Shown piece by piece: positions 54,505-62,590 of a DNA stretch of 64,000 nt. Location of the stretch: assembly GCA_021307345.1 (NCBI GenBank), contig CP089930.1:3224001-3288000 (forward strand). Direction: 5' to 3'. Made by a program: the position numbers and the translations under genes. The notes under the pieces were generated by a model that was given only the letters and a program-made list of their open reading frames with translations, ran no database searches and was not told the DNA's origin. The stretch's first letter is position 1; the number at the start of each line of letters is the position of its first letter. Origin of the DNA: Escherichia coli (GTDB lineage: Bacteria; Pseudomonadota; Gammaproteobacteria; Enterobacterales; Enterobacteriaceae).

Positions 54505-54531
54505 ATTTCTGCCGGGAATCCCGGCAGAAAT
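54505..54531 (-). terminator. Hairpin after yfeN
   Basis: ATTTCTGCCGGG and CCCGGCAGAAAT form a perfect 12-bp stem with an AAT loop, four bases past the yfeN stop. There is no clear T-run beyond the stem itself, but the position suits a yfeN terminator. Confidence 0.65.
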
Positions 54532-54534
54532 GGT

Positions 54535-55299
54535 TCAGAAGTTAAATTTGACCGAGTAAATGATGGCGTCCTGATACCAGGCTTCTCCCAGCTTGTCGTC
54601 CGCGTAGCGATACTGAAGCCCCGTAGTTATATTCGGGGTAGCATTCCACCAGAGGGCGACCGCACCGTTCAGCCCTTCTTTACCGCCATTACCTGCCGCA
54701 TAGGTCGTGTCACGGTCAAACTCGTACTCGTTCCAGTTGGTGAGGGTGAATTTCTCTCTGCCCAGCATAAAGCTGTAACCCGCAACCCAACCTGCCACGT
54801 AGCCGTTATCGCCCGTGTAATAGGTTTGATCCGTATAGCGTTTGGCGAAGAACGGTTTGAACCACCAACTGTTACCGGTGAAGTTGTAGCCAAAACCGTA
54901 CAGGAACATATCGTCGTGGAAATTTACCCGATTTGCAGAACCGTAGGTGCCATACGCGTGCAGGTAGAGATTAAATCCGGTATTGCCCAGGTAAATGCGG
55001 TTGGTATTTTTAAAGGTATAACGCTGCTCACTACCTGGTTTATCGTGGCGGTCGTTATAAAAGTTTTCCCAGTCGAAAAACCCGTACATTTCTCCCCAAC
55101 TAAAGTTGGCACCGCCTTCCAGTTCCAGATAACCAAAATCATCTTTGTGTGACTTAGTTGACGATTTCTCGGTGGTTCGGCTGGTCCAGTCCAGGTAATG
55201 CACGCCGATATCTGCAAACCCACCTTTAAATTCTGCGTGGGAGATTACGGGTACGGCTAATAAAGAGGTGAGCGTCAGAGTTAAAAGATGTTTTTTCAT
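54535..55299 (-). CDS. yfeN: YfeN, Tsx-like outer-membrane protein
   Basis: This 254-aa protein has a signal peptide (MKKHLLTLTLTSLLAVPVIS plus HA, cut near 22) and an aromatic-rich, alternating beta-strand pattern. It ends in SVKFNF, the terminal phenylalanine typical of outer-membrane barrels. It resembles the nucleoside channel Tsx family (OMP_b-brl, PF03502). Its place beside the xanthosine genes makes a nucleoside-related role plausible; this is inference. Confidence 0.9.
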   Translation of the reverse strand: MKKHLLTLTLTSLLAVPVISHAEFKGGFADIGVHYLDWTSRTTEKSSTKSHKDDFGYLELEGGANFSWGEMYGFFDWENFYNDRHDKPGSEQRYTFKNTNRIYLGNTGFNLYLHAYGTYGSANRVNFHDDMFLYGFGYNFTGNSWWFKPFFAKRYTDQTYYTGDNGYVAGWVAGYSFMLGREKFTLTNWNEYEFDRDTTYAAGNGGKEGLNGAVALWWNATPNITTGLQYRYADDKLGEAWYQDAIIYSVKFNF

Positions 55300-55548
55300 A
55301 GCATAATTCCCTATGCCGATCGTTATTAGTAGATTGCTTAATAAAGTGGTTTGTTAAAAACGGCATATTGTTAATGCAAGAAAGTAGATATCGCCAATAT
55401 AGTTTTTGCAGGGAATTAATAGTGAAAAGATATAAATCGATCGATATCAAATCGCTATTGAATGCGTGAGGAAAGTGTATTGGTAAGAGCCGGGACAACC
55501 TCGCTATAAAAAGACATTAGATTCAACCCTACTGAAAAAAGGATATAT
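55300..55548. other. Divergent yfeN/xapA promoter gap
   Basis: This AT-rich 249-base gap separates divergent yfeN and xapA. It should hold the XapR-dependent xapA promoter. No ORF with a ribosome site is convincing. I cannot define the XapR site. Confidence 0.45.
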
Positions 55549-56382
55549 ATGTCTCAGGCTCCATTTTCTCATACCCCGCTGTATTGCGTCGATATTATCC
55601 AGGCTTATAAACCAGATTTCACACCACGAGTGGCTTTTATTTTAGGTTCCGGGCTGGGCGCGCTGGCCGATCAGATTGATAACGCTGTCGCCATTTCCTA
55701 TGAAAAGCTGCCGGGTTTCCCGGTGAGTACGGTGCATGGACATGCGGGTGAGCTGGTGTTGGGGCATCTCCAGGGCGTTCCGGTGGCATGTATGAAAGGT
55801 CGAGGGCATTTCTATGAAGGTCGTGGAATGACCATCATGACCGACGCGATTCGTACTTTCAAATTGCTGGGCTGTGAACTGCTGTTCTGCACCAATGCGG
55901 CGGGCTCACTGCGTCCGGAAGTCGGTGCGGGCAGTCTGGTTGCGCTGAAAGACCACATCAACACCATGCCAGGTACACCGATGGTGGGTCTTAACGATGA
56001 ACGCTTTGGCGAACGCTTCTTCTCGCTGGCGAATGCCTACGATGCGGACTACCGCGCACTGTTGCAAAAAGTGGCGAAAGAAGAGGGTTTCCCCCTGACG
56101 GAAGGTGTGTTCGTCTCGTATCCGGGGCCGAATTTCGAAACGGCGGCAGAGATTCGCATGATGCAAATTATTGGCGGGGATGTCGTTGGAATGTCCGTTG
56201 TGCCTGAAGTTATTTCAGCACGCCATTGTGACCTGAAGGTCGTGGCCGTTTCTGCGATTACCAATATGGCGGAAGGTCTGAGTGACGTGAAGCTCTCGCA
56301 TACCCAAACGTTGGCGGCAGCGGATCTCTCTAAGCAGAACTTTATCAACCTTATTTGCGGCTTTCTGCGCAATATTGCCTGA
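55549..56382 (+). CDS. xapA: Xanthosine phosphorylase (purine nucleoside phosphorylase II)
   Basis: XapA (277 aa) phosphorolyses xanthosine, inosine and guanosine to the base and ribose-1-phosphate. It is a trimer-type PNP: FILGSGLGALADQI near 28-41 (phosphate loop), VHGHAGELVLG near 64, CTNAAGSLRPEVGAGSLVAL near 110, and EVISARHCDLKVVAVSAITN near 222. It heads the xapAB operon, induced by xanthosine through XapR. Confidence 0.96.
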   Translation: MSQAPFSHTPLYCVDIIQAYKPDFTPRVAFILGSGLGALADQIDNAVAISYEKLPGFPVSTVHGHAGELVLGHLQGVPVACMKGRGHFYEGRGMTIMTDAIRTFKLLGCELLFCTNAAGSLRPEVGAGSLVALKDHINTMPGTPMVGLNDERFGERFFSLANAYDADYRALLQKVAKEEGFPLTEGVFVSYPGPNFETAAEIRMMQIIGGDVVGMSVVPEVISARHCDLKVVAVSAITNMAEGLSDVKLSHTQTLAAADLSKQNFINLICGFLRNIA

Positions 56383-56441
56383 TTAAAACAACAATAAACG
56401 GCCTCACGGGTGAGGCCACATGATGCGACAAGGAAACGATT

Positions 56442-57698
56442 ATGAGCATCGCTTTGCGCTTAAAGGTAATGTCCTTTTTGCAATATTTTATCTGGGGGAG
56501 CTGGCTGGTTACCCTCGGTTCCTACATGATTAATACCCTTCATTTTACCGGCGCTAACGTCGGTATGGTCTACAGCTCCAAAGGGATTGCTGCGATTATT
56601 ATGCCTGGCATTATGGGGATTATCGCGGATAAATGGCTGCGTGCGGAACGCGCATATATGCTGTGCCACCTGGTGTGTGCTGGCGTGCTTTTTTATGCGG
56701 CATCCGTCAGTGATCCGGATACGATGTTTTGGGTGATGTTAGTCAATGCAATGGCATTTATGCCGACCATCGCGTTATCAAACAGCGTCTCTTATTCCTG
56801 CCTCGCTCAGGCCGGGCTTGACCCGGTGACAGCTTTCCCGCCTATTCGCGTTTTTGGTACGGTGGGGTTCATCATTGCGATGTGGGCAGTAAGCTTACTG
56901 CATCTGGAATTGAGCAGCCTGCAATTGTATATCGCTTCCGGTGCGTCTCTGCTGCTGTCGGCTTACGCGCTGACTTTGCCTAAAATTCCTGTTGCGCAGA
57001 AAAAAGTGACTACTTCGCTTGCCAGTAAACTCGGTCTGGACGCGTTTGTGCTATTCAAAAATCCGCGTATGGCCATCTTTTTCCTCTTCGCCATGATGCT
57101 GGGCGCGGTACTGCAAATTACCAACGTTTTTGGCAACCCGTTCCTGCATGATTTTGCCCGTAACCCGGAGTTTGCTGATAGCTTCGTGGTGAAATATCCG
57201 TCCATTTTATTGTCAGTTTCACAGATGGCTGAAGTCGGTTTCATTCTGACGATTCCGTTCTTTTTGAAGCGTTTCGGCATCAAAACGGTCATGCTTATGA
57301 GTATGGTGGCCTGGACGCTGCGCTTTGGCTTCTTTGCTTATGGCGATCCGTCACCAACTGGGTTTATTTTGCTGCTGCTGTCGATGATTGTTTACGGCTG
57401 CGCATTTGATTTCTTCAATATTTCCGGTTCGGTCTTTGTTGAACAGGAAGTTGATTCCAACATTCGTGCCAGCGCACAGGGGCTCTTTATGACCATGGTA
57501 AATGGTGTCGGTGCTTGGGTCGGCTCGATTCTGAGCGGCATGGCAGTGGATTATTTCTCGGTAGATGGCGTAAAAGACTGGCAAACTATCTGGTTGATGT
57601 TTGCAGGATATTCTCTTTTCCTCGCAGTGATATTTTTCTTTGGATTTAAATATAACCATGACCCTGAAAAGATAACACATCGAACAGTGACACATTAA
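56442..57698 (+). CDS. xapB: XapB, xanthosine permease
   Basis: XapB (418 aa) is a major-facilitator nucleoside:H+ symporter close to NupG, with 12 predicted helices. It opens MSIALRLKVMSFLQYFIWGS. The NupG-family text FFNISGSVFVEQEVDSNIRA and SAQGLFMTMVNGVGAWVGSI is near 325-361. It follows xapA by 59 bases and has a GGAAACG ribosome site. Confidence 0.96.
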   Translation: MSIALRLKVMSFLQYFIWGSWLVTLGSYMINTLHFTGANVGMVYSSKGIAAIIMPGIMGIIADKWLRAERAYMLCHLVCAGVLFYAASVSDPDTMFWVMLVNAMAFMPTIALSNSVSYSCLAQAGLDPVTAFPPIRVFGTVGFIIAMWAVSLLHLELSSLQLYIASGASLLLSAYALTLPKIPVAQKKVTTSLASKLGLDAFVLFKNPRMAIFFLFAMMLGAVLQITNVFGNPFLHDFARNPEFADSFVVKYPSILLSVSQMAEVGFILTIPFFLKRFGIKTVMLMSMVAWTLRFGFFAYGDPSPTGFILLLLSMIVYGCAFDFFNISGSVFVEQEVDSNIRASAQGLFMTMVNGVGAWVGSILSGMAVDYFSVDGVKDWQTIWLMFAGYSLFLAVIFFFGFKYNHDPEKITHRTVTH

Positions 57699-57750
57699 AA
57701 GAACTGGCAGCTCCGTTTTTCAGGGCTGCTTTTATGATAAAGGTTAATTA

Positions 57751-57909
57751 ATGAAAGATATTTTATTTTCTTCTGGCGTCGGTTTTGGTATTGGTGCTTT
57801 ATTTACAATCGTGCGGTTACCTATTCCCGTGCCAAATGTATTGCCGGGTATATTATCTATTGTGTTTATGTATGTAGGTTATCTGGTGGTGAAATACTTT
57901 ATGCCGTGA
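57751..57909 (+). CDS. xapX: XapX, 52-residue membrane protein
   Basis: This short ORF between xapB and xapR encodes 52 residues: MKDILFSSGVGFGIGALFTI, then a proline-rich turn (VRLPIPVPNVLPG) and a second hydrophobic helix (ILSIVFMYVGYLVVKYFMP). This is the XapX domain (TIGR03510/DUF1427 as I recall), defined on the E. coli protein in this very place. A two-helix hairpin in the membrane is likely. Function unknown; it may assist XapB. AAAGGTTAATTA precedes the ATG. Confidence 0.85.
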   Translation: MKDILFSSGVGFGIGALFTIVRLPIPVPNVLPGILSIVFMYVGYLVVKYFMP

Positions 57910-57949
57910 TAATTTAATAAGATATTTGTATTAAACGGAGCATTTAATT

Positions 57950-58834
57950 ATGGAACGCATTTACAGAACAGACCTTAAGTTGCTCCGTTATTTTCTTGCT
58001 GTAGCGGAAGAGTTACATTTTGGCCGCGCAGCGGCGCGTTTAAATATGTCTCAGCCTCCGCTCAGTATTCATATTAAAGAGCTGGAAAATCAACTCGGCA
58101 CACAGCTTTTTATTCGTCATTCGCGCAGCGTCGCCCTGACACACGCGGGCAAAATCTTGATGGAAGAATCGCGCCGGTTGCTGATGAATGCAAATCAGGT
58201 GTTGGCTCGGATTGAACAAATAGGCCGGGGAGAAGCAGGGCGGATTGAACTCGGTGTGGTCGGAACGGCAATGTGGGGACGGATGCGGCCGGTTATGCGG
58301 CGATTCCTTAGGGAAAACCCCAACGTTGAAGTACTGTTTCGCGAAAAGATGCCTGCGATGCAAATGGCGCTGTTGGAGCGCCGCGAACTCGATGCCGGGA
58401 TCTGGCGAATGGCGACAGAACCACCGGAAGATTTTACCAGCTTACGCTTGCATGAATCGGCGTTTCTGGTAGCGATGCCTGAAGAGCATCACCTCTCATC
58501 ATATTCCGACGTTCCGCTGGAAGCACTACGTGACGAGTATTTTGTCACAATGCCGCCCGTGTACACTGACTGGGAATTTTTGCAGCGCGTTTGTCAGCAG
58601 GCGGGTTTTTCACCGGTTGTTATTCGCGAAGTTAATGAACCACAAACGGTGCTGGCCATGATCAGTATGGGCATTGGTATCACATTGATAGCAGACAGCT
58701 ATGCACAGATGAACTGGCCTGGTGTCATTTTCCGTCCGCTCAAAGAGCGCATCCCGGCAGATTTATATATTGTTTATGAAACGCAGCAGGTGACGCCCGC
58801 GATGGTTAAGCTGTTGGCAGCATTGAGACAGTAG
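57950..58834 (+). CDS. xapR: XapR, LysR-type activator of xapAB
   Basis: XapR (294 aa) activates xapAB when xanthosine is present. The N-terminal winged HTH is FLAVAEELHFGRAAARLNMS (about 15-34), followed by QPPLSIHIKELENQLGTQLF. The effector domain runs from about 90, with ISMGIGITLIADSYA near 242. It is last in the xap cluster and is followed by a degenerate REP and the tRNA operon tail. Confidence 0.96.
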   Translation: MERIYRTDLKLLRYFLAVAEELHFGRAAARLNMSQPPLSIHIKELENQLGTQLFIRHSRSVALTHAGKILMEESRRLLMNANQVLARIEQIGRGEAGRIELGVVGTAMWGRMRPVMRRFLRENPNVEVLFREKMPAMQMALLERRELDAGIWRMATEPPEDFTSLRLHESAFLVAMPEEHHLSSYSDVPLEALRDEYFVTMPPVYTDWEFLQRVCQQAGFSPVVIREVNEPQTVLAMISMGIGITLIADSYAQMNWPGVIFRPLKERIPADLYIVYETQQVTPAMVKLLAALRQ

Positions 58835-58846
58835 GCGAGGGGGAGA

Positions 58847-58890
58847 TTGCCGGAAATCGTAGGTCTGATAAGCGAAGCGAATCTGGCAAT
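58847..58890. repeat. Degenerate REP-like element after xapR
   Basis: TTGCCGGAAATCGTAGGTCTGATAAG and its partner CGAATCTGGCAA form an imperfect REP-like stem at the end of xapR. Several positions depart from the standard REP. Confidence 0.5.
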
Positions 58891-58897
58891 TTCGCAA

Positions 58898-59053
58898 ATC
58901 GCACATAGCAAAAAAGCGCCTTTAGGGCGCTTTTTTACATTGGTGGGTCGTGCAGGATGACTCGCTTCGCTCGCCCTTCGGGTCGTCGCCGCAAGCGGCT
59001 CCGTTGTTTCGCTGCGCTCAACTCGAACCTGCTGCAGGTTCGAATCTTTGAAT
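58898..59053 (-). repeat. Duplicated lysV 3' end and terminator, with spacer
   Basis: Bases 58898-58958 are an exact 61-base copy of 59054-59114. The copied unit contains the last 18 bases of tRNA-Lys (including CCA) and the rho-independent terminator. The spacer 58959-59053 is rich in CGAAGCGAG-type inverted repeats and holds a CGAACCTGCTGCAGGTTCG palindrome that mimics the TPsiC arm of the tRNA. Similar tails occur after other enteric tRNA operons. Confidence 0.8.
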
Positions 59054-59065
59054 ATCGCACATAGC

Positions 59066-59092
59066 AAAAAAGCGCCTTTAGGGCGCTTTTTT
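59066..59092 (-). terminator. Terminator of the valUXY-lysV operon
   Basis: AAAAAAGCGCC and GGCGCTTTTTT pair around CTTTAG-type loop bases. On the minus strand it begins five bases after the lysV CCA. An identical copy lies at 58910-58936. Confidence 0.9.
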
Positions 59093-59096
59093 ACAT

Positions 59097-59172
59097 TGGT
59101 GGGTCGTGCAGGATTCGAACCTGCGACCAATTGATTAAAAGTCAACTGCTCTACCAACTGAGCTAACGACCC
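59097..59172 (-). tRNA. lysV: tRNA-Lys (anticodon UUU)
   Basis: The minus strand gives a 76-base cloverleaf: acceptor GGGTCGT pairing with ACGACCC, D arm AGCTCAGTTGGTAGAGC, anticodon arm TTGACTTTTAATCAA with UUU, TPsiC arm GCAGGTTCGAATCCTGC, and an encoded CCA. It is the last gene of the tRNA operon. Confidence 0.98.
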
Positions 59173-59176
59173 GAAG

Positions 59177-59252
59177 TGGTGGGTGATGACGGGATCGAAC
59201 CGCCGACCCCCTCCTTGTAAGGGAGGTGCTCTCCCAGCTGAGCTAATCACCC
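59177..59252 (-). tRNA. valY: tRNA-Val (anticodon UAC), third copy
   Basis: The 76-base minus-strand gene has acceptor GGGTGAT/ATCACCC, anticodon arm CCTCCCTTACAAGGAGG with UAC, TPsiC arm GGCGGTTCGATCCCGTC and encoded CCA. It is identical to the other two Val genes and lies four bases before lysV. Confidence 0.98.
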
Positions 59253-59298
59253 ACTTCGGTACTTCACATTATTGCAAGAAATTTAGCTGGCGAGAAAG

Positions 59299-59374
59299 TG
59301 GTGGGTGATGACGGGATCGAACCGCCGACCCCCTCCTTGTAAGGGAGGTGCTCTCCCAGCTGAGCTAATCACCC
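59299..59374 (-). tRNA. valX: tRNA-Val (anticodon UAC), second copy
   Basis: Identical 76-base sequence to valY and valU with the UAC anticodon and encoded CCA. A 46-base spacer separates it from valY. The copy letter is assigned from the E. coli operon order. Confidence 0.98.
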
Positions 59375-59418
59375 ACTTCTCAATTTCTTGCTACACGGCG
59401 GAGACTACATAAAGTAGT

Positions 59419-59494
59419 TGGTGGGTGATGACGGGATCGAACCGCCGACCCCCTCCTTGTAAGGGAGGTGCTCTCCCAGCTGAGCTAATCACCC
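59419..59494 (-). tRNA. valU: tRNA-Val (anticodon UAC), first copy
   Basis: Identical to the two other Val genes, with encoded CCA. It is promoter-proximal: a strong promoter lies at 59512-59539 on the minus strand. Confidence 0.98.
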
Positions 59495-59511
59495 CCGCTG
59501 TGTGGAGTCGC

Positions 59512-59539
59512 ATTATAGGGAGAGTTGGAAATGAGTCAA
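59512..59539 (-). promoter_or_regulatory. Promoter of the valUXY-lysV operon
   Basis: On the minus strand TTGACT (59534-59539) and TATAAT (59512-59517) are 16 bases apart, followed by a GC-rich GCGACTCC discriminator, as in stringently controlled stable-RNA promoters. The first tRNA starts about 18 bases after the -10. Confidence 0.88.
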
Positions 59540-59752
59540 CGCATTTTCTAAAGAATTTGTTTGTTCGTCGTAAAATTAAGCAGGATGATCGCAAAACAGA
59601 CCGCGTTGCGCAATTTCTCAACGAAAACAATAATGCATCATGTAGCAACCCGAACTACATTGAGGAATCAGGCTGGAGTGATAGAATATCGCCCACTCAA
59701 TTTTTCCAGGATTTGCCGGTTGTCGGCATCTTTCTAAACGTAAGGCCATTTC

Positions 59753-61168
59753 ATGAAAATCAAAACTCGCTTCGCGCCAAGCCCAACAGGCTATCTGCAC
59801 GTTGGCGGCGCGCGTACTGCTCTTTACTCCTGGCTTTTTGCACGTAACCACGGCGGTGAGTTCGTGCTGCGTATTGAAGACACCGATCTTGAGCGTTCTA
59901 CGCCGGAAGCTATCGAAGCCATTATGGATGGTATGAACTGGCTGAGTCTGGAGTGGGATGAAGGTCCGTACTATCAGACCAAACGTTTTGATCGCTATAA
60001 CGCAGTTATCGATCAGATGCTGGAAGAGGGCACGGCCTATAAATGCTATTGCTCTAAAGAGCGTCTGGAAGCACTGCGTGAAGAGCAAATGGCGAAAGGT
60101 GAGAAGCCGCGTTATGACGGTCGCTGCCGCCACAGCCATGAGCATCATGCTGATGATGAACCATGTGTCGTTCGTTTTGCTAATCCGCAAGAAGGTTCTG
60201 TGGTTTTTGACGATCAGATCCGTGGTCCGATCGAGTTCAGCAACCAGGAGCTGGATGATCTGATCATCCGCCGTACCGATGGTTCTCCGACCTATAACTT
60301 CTGTGTAGTTGTCGATGACTGGGATATGGAAATCACCCATGTTATCCGTGGTGAAGACCATATCAACAACACGCCACGCCAGATCAACATTCTTAAAGCC
60401 CTGAAAGCACCAGTGCCGGTTTATGCGCACGTTTCTATGATCAACGGCGATGATGGTAAAAAACTGTCCAAACGCCACGGTGCGGTCAGCGTAATGCAGT
60501 ATCGTGATGACGGCTATCTGCCGGAAGCGTTGCTGAACTATCTGGTGCGTCTGGGCTGGTCCCACGGCGATCAGGAAATCTTCACCCGTGAAGAGATGAT
60601 CAAATACTTCACCCTGAATGCCGTCAGCAAATCCGCCAGCGCGTTCAATACCGACAAGCTGCTGTGGTTGAACCATCACTACATTAACACGCTGCAGCCG
60701 GAGTATGTTGCTACCCATTTACAGTGGCACATCGAGCAGGAAAATATCGATACCCGCAACGGCCCGCAGCTGGCGGATCTGGTTAAACTGCTGGGTGAAC
60801 GCTGCAAGACGCTGAAAGAGATGGCACAGAGCTGCCGTTACTTCTACGAAGATTTTGCTGAGTTCGATGCCGATGCAGCGAAAAAACATCTGCGCCCGGT
60901 AGCACGTCAGCCGCTGGAAGTAGTTCGCGACAAACTGGCCGCGATTACTGACTGGACAGCTGAAAACGTTCACCACGCTATTCAGACGACGGCGGACGAG
61001 CTGGAAGTGGGAATGGGTAAAGTTGGTATGCCGCTGCGTGTCGCCGTTACTGGTGCGGGGCAGTCTCCGGCACTGGATGTTACCGTTCACGCGATCGGCA
61101 AAGCACGTAGCATCGAGCGCATCAATAAAGCTCTGGCTTTTATTGCTGAACGCGAAAACCAGCAGTAA
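59753..61168 (+). CDS. gltX: Glutamyl-tRNA synthetase
   Basis: GltX (471 aa) charges tRNA-Glu. The HIGH-type motif is [19 protein letters not shown] (residues 9-27) and the KMSKS-type motif is KLSKRHGA near 237. A zinc-binding cysteine cluster ([20 protein letters not shown]-like) lies near 98-127. The C-terminal helical domain is complete. It is divergent from the tRNA operon. A 366-aa antisense ORF is a shadow. Confidence 0.98.
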   Translation: MKIKTRFAPSPTGYLHVGGARTALYSWLFARNHGGEFVLRIEDTDLERSTPEAIEAIMDGMNWLSLEWDEGPYYQTKRFDRYNAVIDQMLEEGTAYKCYCSKERLEALREEQMAKGEKPRYDGRCRHSHEHHADDEPCVVRFANPQEGSVVFDDQIRGPIEFSNQELDDLIIRRTDGSPTYNFCVVVDDWDMEITHVIRGEDHINNTPRQINILKALKAPVPVYAHVSMINGDDGKKLSKRHGAVSVMQYRDDGYLPEALLNYLVRLGWSHGDQEIFTREEMIKYFTLNAVSKSASAFNTDKLLWLNHHYINTLQPEYVATHLQWHIEQENIDTRNGPQLADLVKLLGERCKTLKEMAQSCRYFYEDFAEFDADAAKKHLRPVARQPLEVVRDKLAAITDWTAENVHHAIQTTADELEVGMGKVGMPLRVAVTGAGQSPALDVTVHAIGKARSIERINKALAFIAERENQQ

Positions 61169-61194
61169 TTAGCGCATAAAAGATAAACGGCAGG

Positions 61195-61216
61195 AGAAAT
61201 ACCCCTGCCGTTTTTT
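61195..61216. terminator. Terminator between gltX and yfeD
   Basis: AAACGGCAGG and CCTGCCGTTTTTT pair around AGAAATACC. It lies about 27 bases after the gltX stop, and the convergent gene yfeD ends at 61219. Confidence 0.85.
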
Positions 61217-61218
61217 AT

Positions 61219-61611
61219 TTATGCTGATTCGTCTATGTCGAGACGGGCAAGGAAATTACGAATCCCTTCACGTGACAAAAATTGCGCAACTTTTTCCTGC
61301 TCACTGTGAGTCATATTGTCTATTGCGCTGATGATTTGCCGATAAGCCGGAGTGCGCATACCTGGCGCGTATTCAGCAAGGGGTTCTTCGGCCTCAAGAA
61401 GCATTGGCGTATTATGGAAGGCAGGCGTGTTTTGAATAAATTCGCAAACGTGTGTGTCCAGTAGAATAAGTCTGGCGCGACCTCCTTTCACTCCGGGAAA
61501 TTTTTCTGTTTTCCAGCCTTTTTCTCTAATCCAGCGGTTAACGGTTTGTTTAGCCACACCGAGGCATTCCGCCAGTTCTTCGGTGGTCATTTTATTGCGT
61601 AATCTTTTCAT
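61219..61611 (-). CDS. yfeD: YfeD, small HTH protein (DUF1323)
   Basis: This 130-aa protein has an N-terminal MerR/excisionase-like HTH: TTEELAECLGVAKQTVNRWI (residues 9-28), then REKGWKTEKFPGVKGGRARL. The C-terminal half ends in a helical stretch similar to YfeC. It is paralogous to YfeC, 1 base away. Function is not established; DNA binding is inferred from the HTH. Confidence 0.9.
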   Translation of the reverse strand: MKRLRNKMTTEELAECLGVAKQTVNRWIREKGWKTEKFPGVKGGRARLILLDTHVCEFIQNTPAFHNTPMLLEAEEPLAEYAPGMRTPAYRQIISAIDNMTHSEQEKVAQFLSREGIRNFLARLDIDESA

Positions 61612-61612
61612 A

Positions 61613-61972
61613 TTATTTGCTATTGCGAATCCCTAAGCGTTGTAATAACCCGATAATCCCTTCCCGCAGAAGCAATGATGTAAACTGTTTTTGTTCAGCC
61701 GGCGTCATCTCTTTCGCCAGCGTAGCTAACAGCACTTCAAGCGGTGCATCGCCAGACAGGGCTGGGATTTCTCCCTGACCCTCCGTGCGTTCTGCATTGC
61801 GAATATATTCACGAACCTGTTCATTGACGTGTACCAGTCGAGCCTTGCCCCCCTGGACGCCTGGTTTGGGTGATGTCGTCCAGCCTTCCTTGCGTACCCA
61901 TTTATTAATGGTCTGGCGGCTATAACCGGTCAGTCTGGCAAGTTCATCTGGCGTCATCCTCTCCTTGAACAT
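61613..61972 (-). CDS. yfeC: YfeC, small HTH protein (DUF1323)
   Basis: This protein (119 aa, or 114 from the second Met) has the HTH TPDELARLTGYSRQTINKWV near residues 7-26 and the same GVQGGKARLV segment and helical C-terminus as YfeD. Two starts are possible: ATG at 61972 (GGGA six bases ahead) or ATG at 61957 (AAGGAG only three bases ahead); the annotated E. coli form, as I recall, is the shorter. It is the first gene of the yfeC-yfeD pair. Confidence 0.9.
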   Translation of the reverse strand: MFKERMTPDELARLTGYSRQTINKWVRKEGWTTSPKPGVQGGKARLVHVNEQVREYIRNAERTEGQGEIPALSGDAPLEVLLATLAKEMTPAEQKQFTSLLLREGIIGLLQRLGIRNSK

Positions 61973-62131
61973 AACAATTCCCGGAATAGTTGTGGGTCTA
62001 TTAAGTGTTCATTTTATAGCATCAATTTACATGAAACCGTGACATGAATAACTACTGAATGCGAGGCGTAATCCAAAAATGTTCATTTGCCTGATTTTTC
62101 AGCGATTGAAACAAGGCGCTGCAATTTGCCG

Positions 62132-62160
62132 TTGACACATTCGGACGGAATTCATATGAT
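62132..62160 (+). promoter_or_regulatory. Promoter of the tRNA-Ala genes
   Basis: TTGACA (62132-62137), a 17-base spacer and TATGAT (62155-62160) make a near-consensus sigma-70 promoter. The following GCCGCCCG is a GC-rich discriminator typical of stable-RNA genes under stringent control. The first tRNA starts 33 bases after the -10. Confidence 0.92.
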
Positions 62161-62192
62161 GCCGCCCGTCAACTCGACAAGCTTTACGTGAC

Positions 62193-62268
<76 letters not shown>

Positions 62269-62307
62269 AATTTTGCACCCAGCAAATTTGGTACGTAAAC
62301 GCCTCGT

Positions 62308-62383
<76 letters not shown>

Positions 62384-62391
62384 AATTTCAA

Positions 62392-62417
62392 ACCCTCGCT
62401 GTGAAGCGGGGGTTTTT
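62392..62417 (+). terminator. Terminator of the tRNA-Ala operon
   Basis: CCCTCGC and GCGGGGG pair around TGTGAA and run into TTTTTT. It begins nine bases after the second tRNA-Ala. Confidence 0.88.
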
Positions 62418-62590
62418 TGTCTCTGATTTTTGCCGCTTTTGTAATACAGTCTACGTCCGGGTTAGTGCCGCCTGGTGAAAGCATCATTGGATGAAAAATC
62501 GGCAACAGGCCGGCCCCTGTTTGCTTCGCGATGCGAATAAACTTATTATTTGTGTGCCTGAAAACCCCGATCAGTGAGAGTAGTCTACTC

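Noticed and set aside
58835-59300. Integrated element next to the tRNA genes
   Set aside because: The partial tRNA copy resembles an att site, but no integrase or foreign gene is present; only repeats and terminators are seen.
59177-59494. Three regularly repeated 76-base units suggestive of a CRISPR-like array
   Set aside because: Each unit folds as a complete tRNA-Val with encoded CCA; spacers are few and tRNA-operon like, and no cas gene is near.
58774-59648. Short frames reading through the tRNA genes (58774-59250 and 59391-59648)
   Set aside because: They translate tRNA sequence (repeated ISSAGRAPPLQGG text) and are artefacts.
59618-60718. 366-codon antisense frame over gltX
   Set aside because: Shadow of gltX with low-complexity hydrophobic residues; it has no promoter or ribosome site and gltX is certain.
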